DNA of 64,000 bases from Ga0077555 sp033764055 (GTDB taxonomy: Bacteria; Pseudomonadota; Alphaproteobacteria; Rhizobiales; Hyphomicrobiaceae): NCBI GenBank assembly GCA_033764055.1, contig JANRJI010000134.1:62001-126000 (forward strand), in the 5' to 3' direction. Each line of letters opens with the position of its first letter. The stretch's first letter is position 1. The notes beneath the pieces were generated by a model. The model ran no database searches and was not told the DNA's origin. It was given only the letters and a program-made list of their open reading frames with translations. Positions 16,894 to 25,618 of the stretch are shown here, in pieces. Position numbers and translations under genes: made by a program.

Positions 16894-18117
16894 TTGCAGA
16901 AGGACATCCCAGCCGCAGCCGAAACCCGCTTGAAGCCGTTCGCCGGCGTCAAGGTGATCGACATCTCGAACTTCCTGGCCGCTCCCATGAGCGCCATGTT
17001 CCTCGCCGACTTCGGCGCTGACGTGGTCAAGGTGGAGCGACCCGGCACCGGCGACGAGGTGCGCTATTGGGGGCGCAACAAGAACGGGGTCGGGCTCTAT
17101 TACAAGATCCTCGGGCGCGGCAAGAAGTCGGTGACTGCCGACCTGCGCACGCCGTTTGGCGTCGAGGTGGTGAAGCGGCTCGTCAGGGATGCAGACATCC
17201 TCGTCGAGAACTACCGCACCGGTACGCTCGAGAAGTGGGGCATCGGCCCCGACGTGCTGCACGCCATCAACCCCGGCCTGATCATCGTGCGGGTGACAGG
17301 CTTCGGCCAGACCGGGCCCTACAGGAACCGGCCCGGGTTCGGCACGCTCGCCGAGGCCTACTCCGGCTTCGTTCATATCAACGGCGAGCCCGACCGTCCG
17401 CCGCTGTTGCCGGGATTCGGTCTCGCAGATTCCACGACGGGTCTGATGGCGGCATTCCTCGCCTCGGCCGCGCTCCACGAGAAGCGCCGCTCGGGGAAGG
17501 GGCAGATCGTCGACCTCGCCATCTACGAGACGCTGTTCTCGCTGCTCGGCCCCCAGGCCATCGACTACGACCAGCTGGGCGAGATCCAGCAGCGCCAGGG
17601 CAGCCGGCTGCCGTTCACGGCGCCCCGCAACACCTACCAGACGAAGGATGGCAAGTGGGTGTCGATGGCCGGCTCGGCCCAATCGACGTTCGAGCGAATT
17701 TGCGCTGCCCTCGAGGTGCCGGCGCTCGTCGAGGACCCGCGCTTCGCCGACAACCGGGTGCGCCTGAAGTATGCCAAGGAGCTCGACGTCGAGCTGCAGA
17801 GCGCCATCGGCAAGCTCGACTTCGGCGACCTGATGCAGCGATTTCTCGCCATCGACGCACCGGTGGCCCCGGTCAACGACATCGCGCAGATCTTCGCCGA
17901 CCCGCAGTTCCAGGCGCGCGAGAACATCGCGACCGTCGAGGACCAGGAGCTCGGCGGACCGGTGCGCATGCAGAACGTCGTCGGAAAATTCTCCGTCACA
18001 CCCGGTGAGATCACCAGCGCCGGTCCGAGGCTCGGGGCTCACAACCGCGAGATCCTCGTCGACCGCCTCGGCTTCACGGAGTCGGAAGTGCGGGCCGCAG
18101 GTCTGAAATTGGACTGA
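16894..18117 (+). CDS. CaiB/BaiF (type III) CoA transferase
   Basis: Transfers CoA from an acyl-CoA donor to a carboxylic acid. Motifs include LKPFAGVKVIDISNFLAAP at the N-terminus, LADFGADVVKVERPG, VENYRTGTLEKWGIG, and LADSTTG, whose Asp is the expected covalent catalytic residue. About 407 residues, matching the family. The start is uncertain: the frame is open upstream to 16786 but that would overlap the divergent Rieske gene's start. TTG at 16894 has GGAG 6 bases upstream and is my choice, and GTG at 16882 is an alternative. Divergent arrangement with the Rieske-amidohydrolase pair suggests joint use, with this enzyme activating the substrate. Confidence 0.88.
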   Translation: MQKDIPAAAETRLKPFAGVKVIDISNFLAAPMSAMFLADFGADVVKVERPGTGDEVRYWGRNKNGVGLYYKILGRGKKSVTADLRTPFGVEVVKRLVRDADILVENYRTGTLEKWGIGPDVLHAINPGLIIVRVTGFGQTGPYRNRPGFGTLAEAYSGFVHINGEPDRPPLLPGFGLADSTTGLMAAFLASAALHEKRRSGKGQIVDLAIYETLFSLLGPQAIDYDQLGEIQQRQGSRLPFTAPRNTYQTKDGKWVSMAGSAQSTFERICAALEVPALVEDPRFADNRVRLKYAKELDVELQSAIGKLDFGDLMQRFLAIDAPVAPVNDIAQIFADPQFQARENIATVEDQELGGPVRMQNVVGKFSVTPGEITSAGPRLGAHNREILVDRLGFTESEVRAAGLKLD

Positions 18118-18202
18118 AATTCGGGCCGCGGCGGCCATTGGATCTAAAAACTTCAAGACAGCCGGACATTCGTGCCCGCCCAGGGTTGGCACTGCGAAAA
18201 TG

Positions 18203-18208
18203 TATAAT
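18203..18208 (+). promoter_or_regulatory. Consensus -10 hexamer upstream of the TPR gene
   Basis: An exact TATAAT lies 110 bases before the TPR gene start in a locally A+T-rich stretch. No good -35 stands 16-18 bases upstream, so this is a weak call. An imperfect stem (gacaagc at 18220-18226 with gcttgtc at 18250-18256) follows and would be in the leader RNA. Confidence 0.3.
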
Positions 18209-18318
18209 CGACGGAGATTGACAAGCGGCCGGCGACACATAATCTTCCGGCTTGTCCTCCGAGCTGGTCGTTTGCGCATTTCTGGAGGGAACGTAAGGCC
18301 CCGGAGACGAAAATCCCC

Positions 18319-18990
18319 ATGATGCCACCAAAGAAACAAGCCGGAAGCCATTCGCGCATATGGCTGTGGTCCATCGCCCTCTCCGTCGTCATCGCCGTAG
18401 CCGGACCTGCCGTCACATCGGCCGCCAACGACGTCGCGGATCGATTGGCTGCCTGCCAGGACGAAGCTGCAAAGGCGACGCGCCGCCTGGAGGACTGCTC
18501 GCGCGTTATCGACGACACGTCCGTCGATTCCGAGATCCGCGTCGAGGCGATGCTGGTGCGTGGAACGGTTCTGGAAAGTCTAGGCGAGAGCCAGGCAGCC
18601 GTGGCACAGTATACCGCAGCCATCGCGCTGGATGGCAGCAATGCCATCGCCTATTTCAACCGCGCGAATGTCCTCGATCAGATCGGTCAAACCGAGCGTG
18701 CGCTGGTGGACTATGACAAGGCCATCGCTCTCGATCCGCACGACCCAGATTTCTACGCCAACAGAGGCCAGGTCTTGTTGGAGACTGAACAAGTGGAACG
18801 CGCGATCGAGGATTTCAGCCGTGCTCTGTCCATCGGACCAAACGAGCTCGCCGTTCTGCTCGCCCGCGCTGCGGCGCTCGAGAAGCTCGCGAGAAAGGAC
18901 GGGGCCATTGCCGATTATCGGAAGGTGCTGAGTCTGGAGCCGGGCAATTCCGATGCGAAGGATGGCCTTATTCGGCTGGGCGAGAAATAA
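18319..18990 (+). CDS. Exported tetratricopeptide-repeat protein
   Basis: A 223-residue protein with a Sec signal peptide (hydrophobic core about 15-30, Ala-rich cleavage region near 36) and at least four TPR units from about residue 70: AVAQYTAAIALDGSNAIAYFNRANVL, ALVDYDKAIALD, AIEDFSRALSIG and AIADYRKVLSLEPGN mark the helix B segments (given in part). It should sit in the periplasm and mediate protein contacts. Two cysteines (LAACQDE, LEDCSRV) precede the repeats and may form a disulfide. No catalytic domain. Ends in a strong bidirectional hairpin shared with the convergent gene. Confidence 0.8.
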   Translation: MMPPKKQAGSHSRIWLWSIALSVVIAVAGPAVTSAANDVADRLAACQDEAAKATRRLEDCSRVIDDTSVDSEIRVEAMLVRGTVLESLGESQAAVAQYTAAIALDGSNAIAYFNRANVLDQIGQTERALVDYDKAIALDPHDPDFYANRGQVLLETEQVERAIEDFSRALSIGPNELAVLLARAAALEKLARKDGAIADYRKVLSLEPGNSDAKDGLIRLGEK

Positions 18991-19023
18991 CGCTGCTCGT
19001 TGCTTCGAAGGCACTTGGATGGA

Positions 19024-19050
19024 AGGCCAGCCGGGCGATCCGGCTGGCCT
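19024..19050. terminator. Strong bidirectional hairpin between convergent genes
   Basis: A perfect 11-bp inverted repeat (aggccagccgg / ccggctggcct) with a 5-base loop lies midway between the stops of the TPR gene and the Lys-rich peptide gene. The symmetry suits termination on both strands. Confidence 0.65.
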
Positions 19051-19058
19051 CGAGATGG

Positions 19059-19307
19059 CTACTTCTTGTCGCGCGCGTCGGCGCACTTCTTGGCCTTTTT
19101 GCTCCAATATTTGAAGGTGCCGCACTTGCCGGCCTTGCTCTTCTTCACCTTCTTCTTTTTCTTCTTGCCTTTGACGTGATCGACGCTCTGCTCGGACTGT
19201 ACCGCCGGCGACGAGCCGATATTCGGCCGTGCGCCGACAGGCGTAGCCACGCTCACGGCCAACGCGAACGCGCCGGCCAGGCCAGCGAATGCCAACTTTC
19301 TGAACAT
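19059..19307 (-). CDS. Small exported lysine-rich protein, 82 residues
   Basis: Starts MFRKLAFAGLAGAFALAVSV, a clear signal peptide with likely cleavage after VGA. The mature part of about 55 residues carries an unbroken run of basic residues (GKKKKKKVKKSK) and a C-terminal GKCGTFKYWSKKAKKCADA with two cysteines that can form one disulfide. A GGGAAGGGA Shine-Dalgarno supports the start. The sequence recalls a group of short basic secreted proteins in Hyphomicrobiales whose role is unknown; binding to an acidic polymer is a guess from composition only. It is convergent with the TPR gene. Confidence 0.7.
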   Translation of the reverse strand: MFRKLAFAGLAGAFALAVSVATPVGARPNIGSSPAVQSEQSVDHVKGKKKKKKVKKSKAGKCGTFKYWSKKAKKCADARDKK

Positions 19308-19669
19308 CGGTATCCCTTCCCCTGTCGTTACCACAGCAGGTCGCGTGCTGCTTGCCGCAACGATCGCGATGTCTGCCATGAGATACTTCAGCCGACCTCC
19401 AAGTTCTGGCAAGAATGTATTCCAAATGATTCAGATAGGTTGCAAATTGACCACACATCAATATTCAGTCGACGTTCTTTGTCATCGGAATTACAGGAGT
19501 ATTGATCGAAATTTCCTATTAATAAGCGGGTGCGGGAATAGCCGCTTTCGGCCCCGTCATGCTCCCGTCAGCCGCGGCACAGCGGGAGCAAGTCTCTTGC
19601 GCTCGGACATCGCGATGCGCTTCGCTGTCGTCGACACGATTCTGCCGCACCAATCCACGAGGCCCGACC
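19308..19669. other. A+T-rich divergent intergenic region
   Basis: These 362 bases separate two divergent genes. The stretch about 19400-19530 is clearly richer in A+T than its surroundings, as expected for promoters, but I could not assign confident -35/-10 pairs. No gene seen. Confidence 0.45.
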
Positions 19670-20713
19670 ATGCCGCGCTTTCGCGTACTCACCACCAAGG
19701 CGACCACCGTCTCCACGGGGCTAGGAGGATACGGCTTTGAGATGGAGGCCTTGGAGCCGCTCGACGTCGAGATCGTCGAGTGCGAGCCGACGGAGACCGC
19801 CTTCGTCGCCCTCGCGCCGACCGCCGATGCCGTCTACGCCAAGGGCATGCGGTTTACCCCCGCCATGTTGAATGCACTGACGAAATGCAAGGTGATCTCG
19901 CTCGGGTCCGTGGGCGTGGAGACGGTCGATGTCGCCACGGCGACGGCCAAGGGCATTCCCGTCACCAACTGTCCCGACACCTTCATCGACGAGGTTGCCG
20001 ACCATGCCATGATGCTCCTGCTCGCCGCCCACCGCCGGGCCATCGAGCAGGACCGCATGGTGCGCGAAGGACGCTGGACCGAAGGGCGTCCTCAGCTGCT
20101 CAAGATTCCTCGGCTCATGGGGCAGACCCTCGGCTTCATAGCCTTCGGCCGGGTCGCCCGCGCGACGGCCCGTCGCGCCAAGGCCTTTGGGCTCAACATC
20201 ATCGCTCACGACCCGTTCCTCGACGAGCAGATGATCGCCGAGCACGGAGTGGAGCCGGTATCGCTCGACGATGTGCTGACGCGGTCCGACTTCATCTCGA
20301 TGCACATGCCGGCGACACCCGAGGCGCAGGGCTTCCTCAAGGGGCAGCATTTCCGACGCATGAAGCCGACCTGCATCTTCGTCAATACGGGCCGTGGCCC
20401 GACGGTCGAGGAGGCGGGTCTGATCAAGGCGCTGCAGGAGGGATGGATCGCAGGCGCCGGGCTCGACGTCCTCGAGATTGAGCCGGTCAAACCGGACAAC
20501 CCCCTCCTGAAGATGCAGAACGTGATCCTGTCGCCGCACAATGCCTCGGCGTCCGCCCGGTTCGACCCGGCCCGCAAGCGGCGTGTCGGCCAGGAGATCG
20601 CCAACGTGCTTTCGGGTCGCTGGCCGCTCTCGTGCGTCAACCCGACTGTGCTCCCGGCGTCGGGCCTCAAACGCTGGCAACCGATCTCCATGGAGCGCGG
20701 CCCAAACTCGTGA
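19670..20713 (+). CDS. D-2-hydroxyacid dehydrogenase family protein (CtBP/phosphoglycerate dehydrogenase-like)
   Basis: A 347-residue NAD-dependent D-isomer 2-hydroxyacid dehydrogenase. Catalytic Arg is in NTGRGPTVEE, Glu in GAGLDVLEIEP and His in SPHNAS. The cofactor loop, normally GxGxxG, reads AFGRVAR here, so two of three glycines are replaced; related CtBP-type bacterial proteins also have a relaxed loop. The start ATG at 19670 follows GAGGCCCGACC and gives an N-terminus (MPRFRVLTTKAT) typical of the fold. It is convergent with the small membrane protein gene. Substrate unknown. Confidence 0.85.
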   Translation: MPRFRVLTTKATTVSTGLGGYGFEMEALEPLDVEIVECEPTETAFVALAPTADAVYAKGMRFTPAMLNALTKCKVISLGSVGVETVDVATATAKGIPVTNCPDTFIDEVADHAMMLLLAAHRRAIEQDRMVREGRWTEGRPQLLKIPRLMGQTLGFIAFGRVARATARRAKAFGLNIIAHDPFLDEQMIAEHGVEPVSLDDVLTRSDFISMHMPATPEAQGFLKGQHFRRMKPTCIFVNTGRGPTVEEAGLIKALQEGWIAGAGLDVLEIEPVKPDNPLLKMQNVILSPHNASASARFDPARKRRVGQEIANVLSGRWPLSCVNPTVLPASGLKRWQPISMERGPNS

Positions 20714-20735
20714 GGGCCACAACGCCGGACTGGGC

Positions 20736-21101
20736 TCAGACCCAGGCGAGCTCGACGAGGGCGAGCAGGGTCAGGGCTGCGGCGGCGGCGCCGAGCAGCG
20801 CCCGGCCGCGGCGGGTCGGGGCTGCCCGTCCAACGATCATGAGTGCGACAATGGCCATCGCCGCCGAGAGGTTCAGCGCGACGTGGCCGGCCATGCCAAG
20901 GCCATTCTTGGTCGCCAGCTGCCCTTCGAGAAAGGTCGCGACGGCAAGGCCGAGCAGGGTCGCGCCGAGGAGCCTCGGCCAGAACGTCTCGGCCACCGGC
21001 GCAAGTCCGAGCAGGCGAGCCAGCGTTCGCGGAAAGGCGACCAGCAGCACGCCGGCCGCGGCCTTGAGCACGACCTCGATCCACAGCAGCTCGAGCACCA
21101 T
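20736..21101 (-). CDS. Small integral membrane protein, four predicted segments
   Basis: A 121-residue hydrophobic protein with four membrane segments at about 3-23, 40-60, 68-90 and 100-120. No recognised domain. A GAGGGAACGGCC stretch precedes the ATG, and the gene begins 10 bases after the GMC oxidoreductase stop on the same strand, so the two are very likely cotranscribed. It may be an accessory or quinone/electron-linked membrane partner, but that is inference from neighbourhood only. Confidence 0.75.
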   Translation of the reverse strand: MVLELLWIEVVLKAAAGVLLVAFPRTLARLLGLAPVAETFWPRLLGATLLGLAVATFLEGQLATKNGLGMAGHVALNLSAAMAIVALMIVGRAAPTRRGRALLGAAAAALTLLALVELAWV

Positions 21102-21111
21102 GGCCGTTCCC

Positions 21112-22752
21112 TCAAGCAGGCAGCACGATCGGCTCCGGCTCGGGCTTGCCGAGGATCAGGTCCGAGGCCTTGTCGGCGATCATCATGGTTGCGGCATTGA
21201 GGTTTGCCGACAGCATGGTCGGCATGACTGAGGCGTCGATCACGCGCAGGCTTTCGAGCCCACGCACGCGGAGCTGGTCGTCGACCACCGCCAGGGGATC
21301 ACCGGCCGGGCCCATCCGGCAGGTGCCATTCGGGTGGAATGTCGTGGTGCCGCGCGCCTTGGCAGCGCCCAGCAATTCGTCGTCGGATTGCACATCCTTG
21401 CCGGGGAAGTCCTCGTAGGCGTAGTAGGGCTCGAGCGGCTTCGAGGCGAGCAGGCGCCGTGCCAGCTTCATGGCGGCCAGCAGCACGCGACGATCGCTCT
21501 CCTCGGCGAGATAGTTGGGCTGGATTGCCGGCGGCTCGAAGGGGTCGGCGCTTTTGAGGCGCACGTAGCCTTTGCTGTCGGGCCGTTGCTGCCACGACGC
21601 CACGGTCATGCCCGGCTCGCGCTCGAGCTCGCCCTGCACCCCCTCCCGGTAGCTGGCTGGGGTGAACGTCATCTGGACGTCGGAGTTGGCGACGTCCGGA
21701 TGAGAGCGCCAGAAGGCATAGACCAGCGTTGGTGACTGGGCGAGGACGCCTTTCCGGGTGAACACCCACTTGGCGACCTCGCTGGCGAGCTTCAAGCCGC
21801 GCACGCGCTCGTTGATGGTTTCGATGTTCTTGACGCGCGCGACGAAGCGCGGGGCGTAGTGGTCTTTCAGGCTCTCGCCGACGCCCGGGAGAGCATGGCG
21901 CACCTCGATGCCGCGCTCGCCCAGGAGGCTAGGGGCACCGATGCCGGATAGTTGCAGCAGCTGAGGCGAATTATAGGTGCCACCCGAGAGGATGACCTCG
22001 CGGGCGGCCCTCACCTCGGTCTCGGGACCACCTCGGCCGCCCTTTGCATACCGCACGCCCACCGCGCGCTTGCCCTCGAGCAGGATGCGCGTGGCGTGGG
22101 CACCGGTGACGATGCGCAGGTTGGGCCGTCCCTTGACCGGGTGCAGGAAGGCGGTTGCCGAGGACACCCGTCGCCCTTTGCTGATGGTGCGCTGGGAGTA
22201 GGAGACGCCTTCCTGGATCTGGCCGTTGTAGTCAGGATTGCGTGGGATGCCGGCCTGCACGGCGCCCTCGATGAAGGCTTCGCAGAGGGGATGGATCCAG
22301 TCGATGTCGGTCACGACGAGGCTGCCCTCGCGGCCGCGGAACGTGGCGTCGGCGCCGCTGCCCTCGCGCCGCTCCAGTCGCTTGAAATAAGGCAGCACGT
22401 CGGCATAGCCCCAGCCGCGGTTGCCCATCTGGGCCCAGCTGTCGAAGTCGAGGCGCTGCCCGCGATTGTAGACGTGACCGTTGATCGCGGAGGAGCCGCC
22501 CAGCGTCTTGCCACGGGGGGCATGAATGCGGCGCCCTCCGGTCCACTCCGAGGGCTCCATGCTGTAGAGCCAGTTCACTTGCGGGTGATAGAATGTCTTG
22601 ATGAAGCCGGCTGGAATGTGGATCCACGGCAGCCAATCCGGAGGACCTGCCTCGAGAATGCAGACCGTGTTGCGCCCGTCCGCCGACAGCCGGTTTGCCA
22701 GGATGCAGCCTGCCGACCCAGCACCGATGACGACATAATCGAACGTCTCCAC
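21112..22752 (-). CDS. GMC-family FAD oxidoreductase (choline dehydrogenase-like)
   Basis: A 546-residue glucose-methanol-choline oxidoreductase. The FAD site is VVIGAGSAGCILANRL at about 6-21. The GMC signature is GKTLGGSSAINGHVYNRG near 80-97, the second signature ILSGGTYNSPQLLQLSGIG is around 255-273, and the catalytic His lies in TTFHPNGTCRMG near the C-terminus with the late Asn in LSANLNAATMM. It is cytoplasmic or peripheral, with no signal peptide. It sits in a probable operon with two small genes. Choline is only one of many possible alcohol substrates: no betB or betI is nearby. Confidence 0.92.
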   Translation of the reverse strand: METFDYVVIGAGSAGCILANRLSADGRNTVCILEAGPPDWLPWIHIPAGFIKTFYHPQVNWLYSMEPSEWTGGRRIHAPRGKTLGGSSAINGHVYNRGQRLDFDSWAQMGNRGWGYADVLPYFKRLERREGSGADATFRGREGSLVVTDIDWIHPLCEAFIEGAVQAGIPRNPDYNGQIQEGVSYSQRTISKGRRVSSATAFLHPVKGRPNLRIVTGAHATRILLEGKRAVGVRYAKGGRGGPETEVRAAREVILSGGTYNSPQLLQLSGIGAPSLLGERGIEVRHALPGVGESLKDHYAPRFVARVKNIETINERVRGLKLASEVAKWVFTRKGVLAQSPTLVYAFWRSHPDVANSDVQMTFTPASYREGVQGELEREPGMTVASWQQRPDSKGYVRLKSADPFEPPAIQPNYLAEESDRRVLLAAMKLARRLLASKPLEPYYAYEDFPGKDVQSDDELLGAAKARGTTTFHPNGTCRMGPAGDPLAVVDDQLRVRGLESLRVIDASVMPTMLSANLNAATMMIADKASDLILGKPEPEPIVLPA

Positions 22753-22869
22753 GGCCGCTTCCCCACTGATGCCCTTCTAGCTGGCTACAGGCGATGCCAC
22801 AGCGATGCGGCGCGAGGCAAGGGGAAGGCGTCGGCAGGGTGGCGATCGCAACGCTGAGTGGGCCCCTCG

Positions 22870-23082
22870 TCAGTATGCATGCTCGACGATGTGAGCGCCG
22901 GCTAGGCGCACGAGAGCGGCATTGATGTTCTGGATGCGGCGCAGATAGCCCTCGATCTCGAGCTCGTTTCCGGCCGAGGACAACACCTTCTGGAGCCGAT
23001 CGACGCAGGCAGTCCTCTCCTCCTGCAAACCCTGGAAGGCAAGGTCGATCACAGACCGGCAATCCAGGCTATCGGGCGGCAT
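22870..23082 (-). CDS. Small helical protein, 70 residues
   Basis: Start is well supported: an AGGAGG Shine-Dalgarno lies 6 bases before the ATG (MPPDSLDCRSVIDLAFQG). The product is almost entirely helical with charged and hydrophobic residues in helix spacing, including LQEERTACVDRLQKVL and LRRIQNINAALVRL, so a two-helix or coiled-coil fold is likely. No family recognised. It lies 117 bases upstream of the GMC oxidoreductase on the same strand. Confidence 0.6.
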   Translation of the reverse strand: MPPDSLDCRSVIDLAFQGLQEERTACVDRLQKVLSSAGNELEIEGYLRRIQNINAALVRLAGAHIVEHAY

Positions 23083-23306
23083 GGCGATCCTCCTGCGGGC
23101 CGTCAGCGAACATTCGTCGGCGCAACCGGAACGATCCGACGCGGTGAGCAAGCTGCGTGCCACACACACGTAGCGAGGATACTTTGCGATTCCGGGAAGG
23201 TCGGCACGTACAAATGCACAAAATTGCACCGACACCAGGGGACATCCCAACGGGGTTAAGATAGTCCTCCCGGCCGGTGATCCGGGTGCGGCAAAAGGGG
23301 ACGGAC

Positions 23307-24482
23307 GTGGCCGATATCGTCATCCAAGGTGGATCTGCGCTGATCGGGCAGGAGCTCGTCACGACCGACGTGTCCGTGGCGGTGAAGGACGGCCATGGCA
23401 TCCTGGGCTTGGACCCGTCGGCCGACAGCCGCCTGGTGATCGACGCCCGGGGGCTGCTGGTCCTGCCGGGGCTCGTCGACGTGCACGGCGATGCGTTCGA
23501 GCGCCAGCTCATGCCGAGGCCGGGGGTCGGCATCGATCTCGATATCGCGCTGATCGAGACGGACCGTCAGCTGGTCGCGAATGGCATTACCACGGCCTGT
23601 CACGGCGTCACGCGATCATGGGAGCCGGGCCTCAGGGACGCGGCCAACGCGCGGGCGCTGCTTCAGGCCTTGGAGCGACTCCGGCCGCGACTGGCCGCGG
23701 ATACGCGGTTTCACCTCAGGCACGAGACCTACAACCTCGATGGCGAGGCCGAGATCCTGGAGTGGCTTCGGGACGGGCGCATCGACGTCATCGCCTTCAA
23801 CGACCACATGTCGGGGACCATAAAGGCTCGGCATCGGCCGGATAAGATGGCCAAGATGGTGGAGCGGTCGGGGCTCACGGCGACCGCGTTCGCAGCCCTG
23901 GTCGAGCGGATCGCGGCGCGGGCCGACGAGGTGCCAGCCTCGATCGCGCGCATCGCAGCCGCGGCCCAGGCCGCGGGCACCCCTGCGATGTCGCACGACG
24001 ACATGAGCATCGATCAGCGGCAATGGTTCGCGCGGCTCGGCGTTGCGATAGCGGAGTTCCCGCTGACGGAGGCAGTGGCCGAGGCAGCCGTGGACGATGG
24101 CGCGTCGACGGTGTTCGGTGCGCCAAACGTGCTTCGGGGCGGTAGTCACACCGGCTGTCCGGATGCCGCCGAGATGGTCGAGCGCGGCTGGTGCCGGGTG
24201 TTGGCATCGGACTACTTCTATCCGGCGTTGCTGCAGGCCCCGTTCGTGCTGCGGGATCGGCGCGCAATGCGGCTTGCGGAGGTGTGGCCGCTGGTTTCGG
24301 CCAACGCGGCGGCAGCACTGGGCCTGATGGACCGCGGCACGATCGCGGACGGCAAGCGCGCGGATGTCGTGCTCGTTGCGGACGTGGCCGGGCAGCCAGC
24401 CCACGTGGTCGCGACCATCGCCAACGGGCGGCTGGTGCATCTGGCCGACGGGGAACGTGTCAAGGCGAGTGCAGCTCCGTGA
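23307..24482 (+). CDS. phnM: PhnM-like amidohydrolase (alpha-D-ribose 1-methylphosphonate 5-triphosphate diphosphatase)
   Basis: In the C-P lyase pathway PhnM removes pyrophosphate from ribose 1-methylphosphonate 5-triphosphate. The 391-residue product has GLVDVHGDAFERQLMPRPGV (metal site and PhnM-specific PRPGV), FNDHMSGT in the barrel, TPAMSHDD and a late VLASDYFYP. The frame opens with GTG at 23277, but GTG at 23307 has AAGGGGA in good position and is preferred. No other phn genes are visible in the window, so the usual pathway context is missing and the true substrate may differ. Divergent from the 70-residue gene. Confidence 0.82.
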   Translation: MADIVIQGGSALIGQELVTTDVSVAVKDGHGILGLDPSADSRLVIDARGLLVLPGLVDVHGDAFERQLMPRPGVGIDLDIALIETDRQLVANGITTACHGVTRSWEPGLRDAANARALLQALERLRPRLAADTRFHLRHETYNLDGEAEILEWLRDGRIDVIAFNDHMSGTIKARHRPDKMAKMVERSGLTATAFAALVERIAARADEVPASIARIAAAAQAAGTPAMSHDDMSIDQRQWFARLGVAIAEFPLTEAVAEAAVDDGASTVFGAPNVLRGGSHTGCPDAAEMVERGWCRVLASDYFYPALLQAPFVLRDRRAMRLAEVWPLVSANAAAALGLMDRGTIADGKRADVVLVADVAGQPAHVVATIANGRLVHLADGERVKASAAP

Positions 24483-24642
24483 GCCGGCGAGTTGCGAAAA
24501 AAGCCTCGGCAATGGCAGTCAAAAGATTCTACAGATCGGCTGTCGAAAGTGGCGGGAGCGCGACCGCCCCGCCCCTCCTCCGCGGATCATTTCGTTTGAG
24601 GCTCGCCCCCGGGGCGCACCGCCCGGGAGAAGGCCGGCGCCA

Positions 24643-25437
24643 TCATCGGCCCTGGAACCTGGGCTTGCGCTTCTCCATGAAGGCGCGGCGGCCCTCGATG
24701 TAGTCCTCGCTGGCGAAGCAGGTGTCGACCATGCCGTTGACGGCGGCCATGTCGCGCTTCGACTCGTCGAAGGTAGCGGCGTTGATGGCCATCTTGGCGG
24801 CCTTCATGGTCAGCGGCGCGTTCTCGGCAATGCGGCTGGTGTAGTCCTTCACGTAGCTCTCGAGCTGATCGACGGGCACGACGCGATTGACGAGTCCCAT
24901 CTGCAGCGCCTCGGCGGCGTTGAACTTGCGGGCGGTGAAGAAGATTTCCTTGGCGTAGGAGGGGCCGACCACATCGACCAGCCGCTTCATGCCGCCGTAG
25001 CGGTAGCCGAGGCCGAGGCGAGCCGCCGGAACGGCGAACACCGAGTCGTCGCTGGCGATGCGGATGTCCGTGTTGAGGGCCATGCCGAGGCCGCCGCCGA
25101 TACAGATGCCGCGGATCATGGCGATGGTCGGCTTGGTGGCGGCCTGGATCACCGCCGCGGCATGATCGCCCGCGGCGTTGTAGATCTTCACGTCCTCGGC
25201 GCTCGACCGCTTCTTCTCGAACTCGGAGATATCGGCTCCCGATACGAACGCCTTGTCGCCGGCGCCCGCGAGCACGATTCCCCGCACCTCCGGATCGTTC
25301 TCGAATGCCTCGATGATCTTCGGAATCGCGACCCACATCTCGAACGAGACGGCGTTCCTCTTCTCGGGCTGGTTGAAGATCATCCAGCCGATGCCGCCAT
25401 CTTTCTTGGCGATCATCTTAGTCGTGCCGGTGTCCAT
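24643..25437 (-). CDS. Crotonase (enoyl-CoA hydratase/isomerase) family protein lacking both catalytic glutamates
   Basis: A 264-residue crotonase-fold protein. The oxyanion-hole segments are present (AGAGDKAFVSGADI at about 57-70 and GGGLGMAL at 114-121). The two glutamates of true enoyl-CoA hydratases are not: the position in GGGxE is Gly118 and the one in PExxLG is Ala138. It therefore probably does not hydrate enoyl-CoA but may act as another crotonase-type enzyme on an acyl-CoA (decarboxylase, isomerase, hydrolase). The start at 25437 has GAGGAGG upstream; a long frame extension beyond it is an overlap artefact. It lies downstream of pcaHG on the same strand. Confidence 0.85.
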   Translation of the reverse strand: MDTGTTKMIAKKDGGIGWMIFNQPEKRNAVSFEMWVAIPKIIEAFENDPEVRGIVLAGAGDKAFVSGADISEFEKKRSSAEDVKIYNAAGDHAAAVIQAATKPTIAMIRGICIGGGLGMALNTDIRIASDDSVFAVPAARLGLGYRYGGMKRLVDVVGPSYAKEIFFTARKFNAAEALQMGLVNRVVPVDQLESYVKDYTSRIAENAPLTMKAAKMAINAATFDESKRDMAAVNGMVDTCFASEDYIEGRRAFMEKRKPRFQGR

Positions 25438-25618
25438 TGTGCCTCCTCGGGCGGTGCGATCAGAGCCGGTCGCTCGCGGCCATTTCCAGCCGACGCATTG
25501 ACCGAGGTCAAGCGCCATGCGTCCATCGCAACAGTCCAGGGGCCAACGACAGTCCAGGGGGCCAACGACGCCGACTCGTCGGCCGGGTGCCACCGCCTCT
25601 CCCTGGAGCGAGCGCAGG

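Noticed and set aside
18187..18201. TGGCAC resembling a sigma54 -24 element before the TPR gene
   Set aside because: The required TTGC-type -12 element is missing at the right distance.
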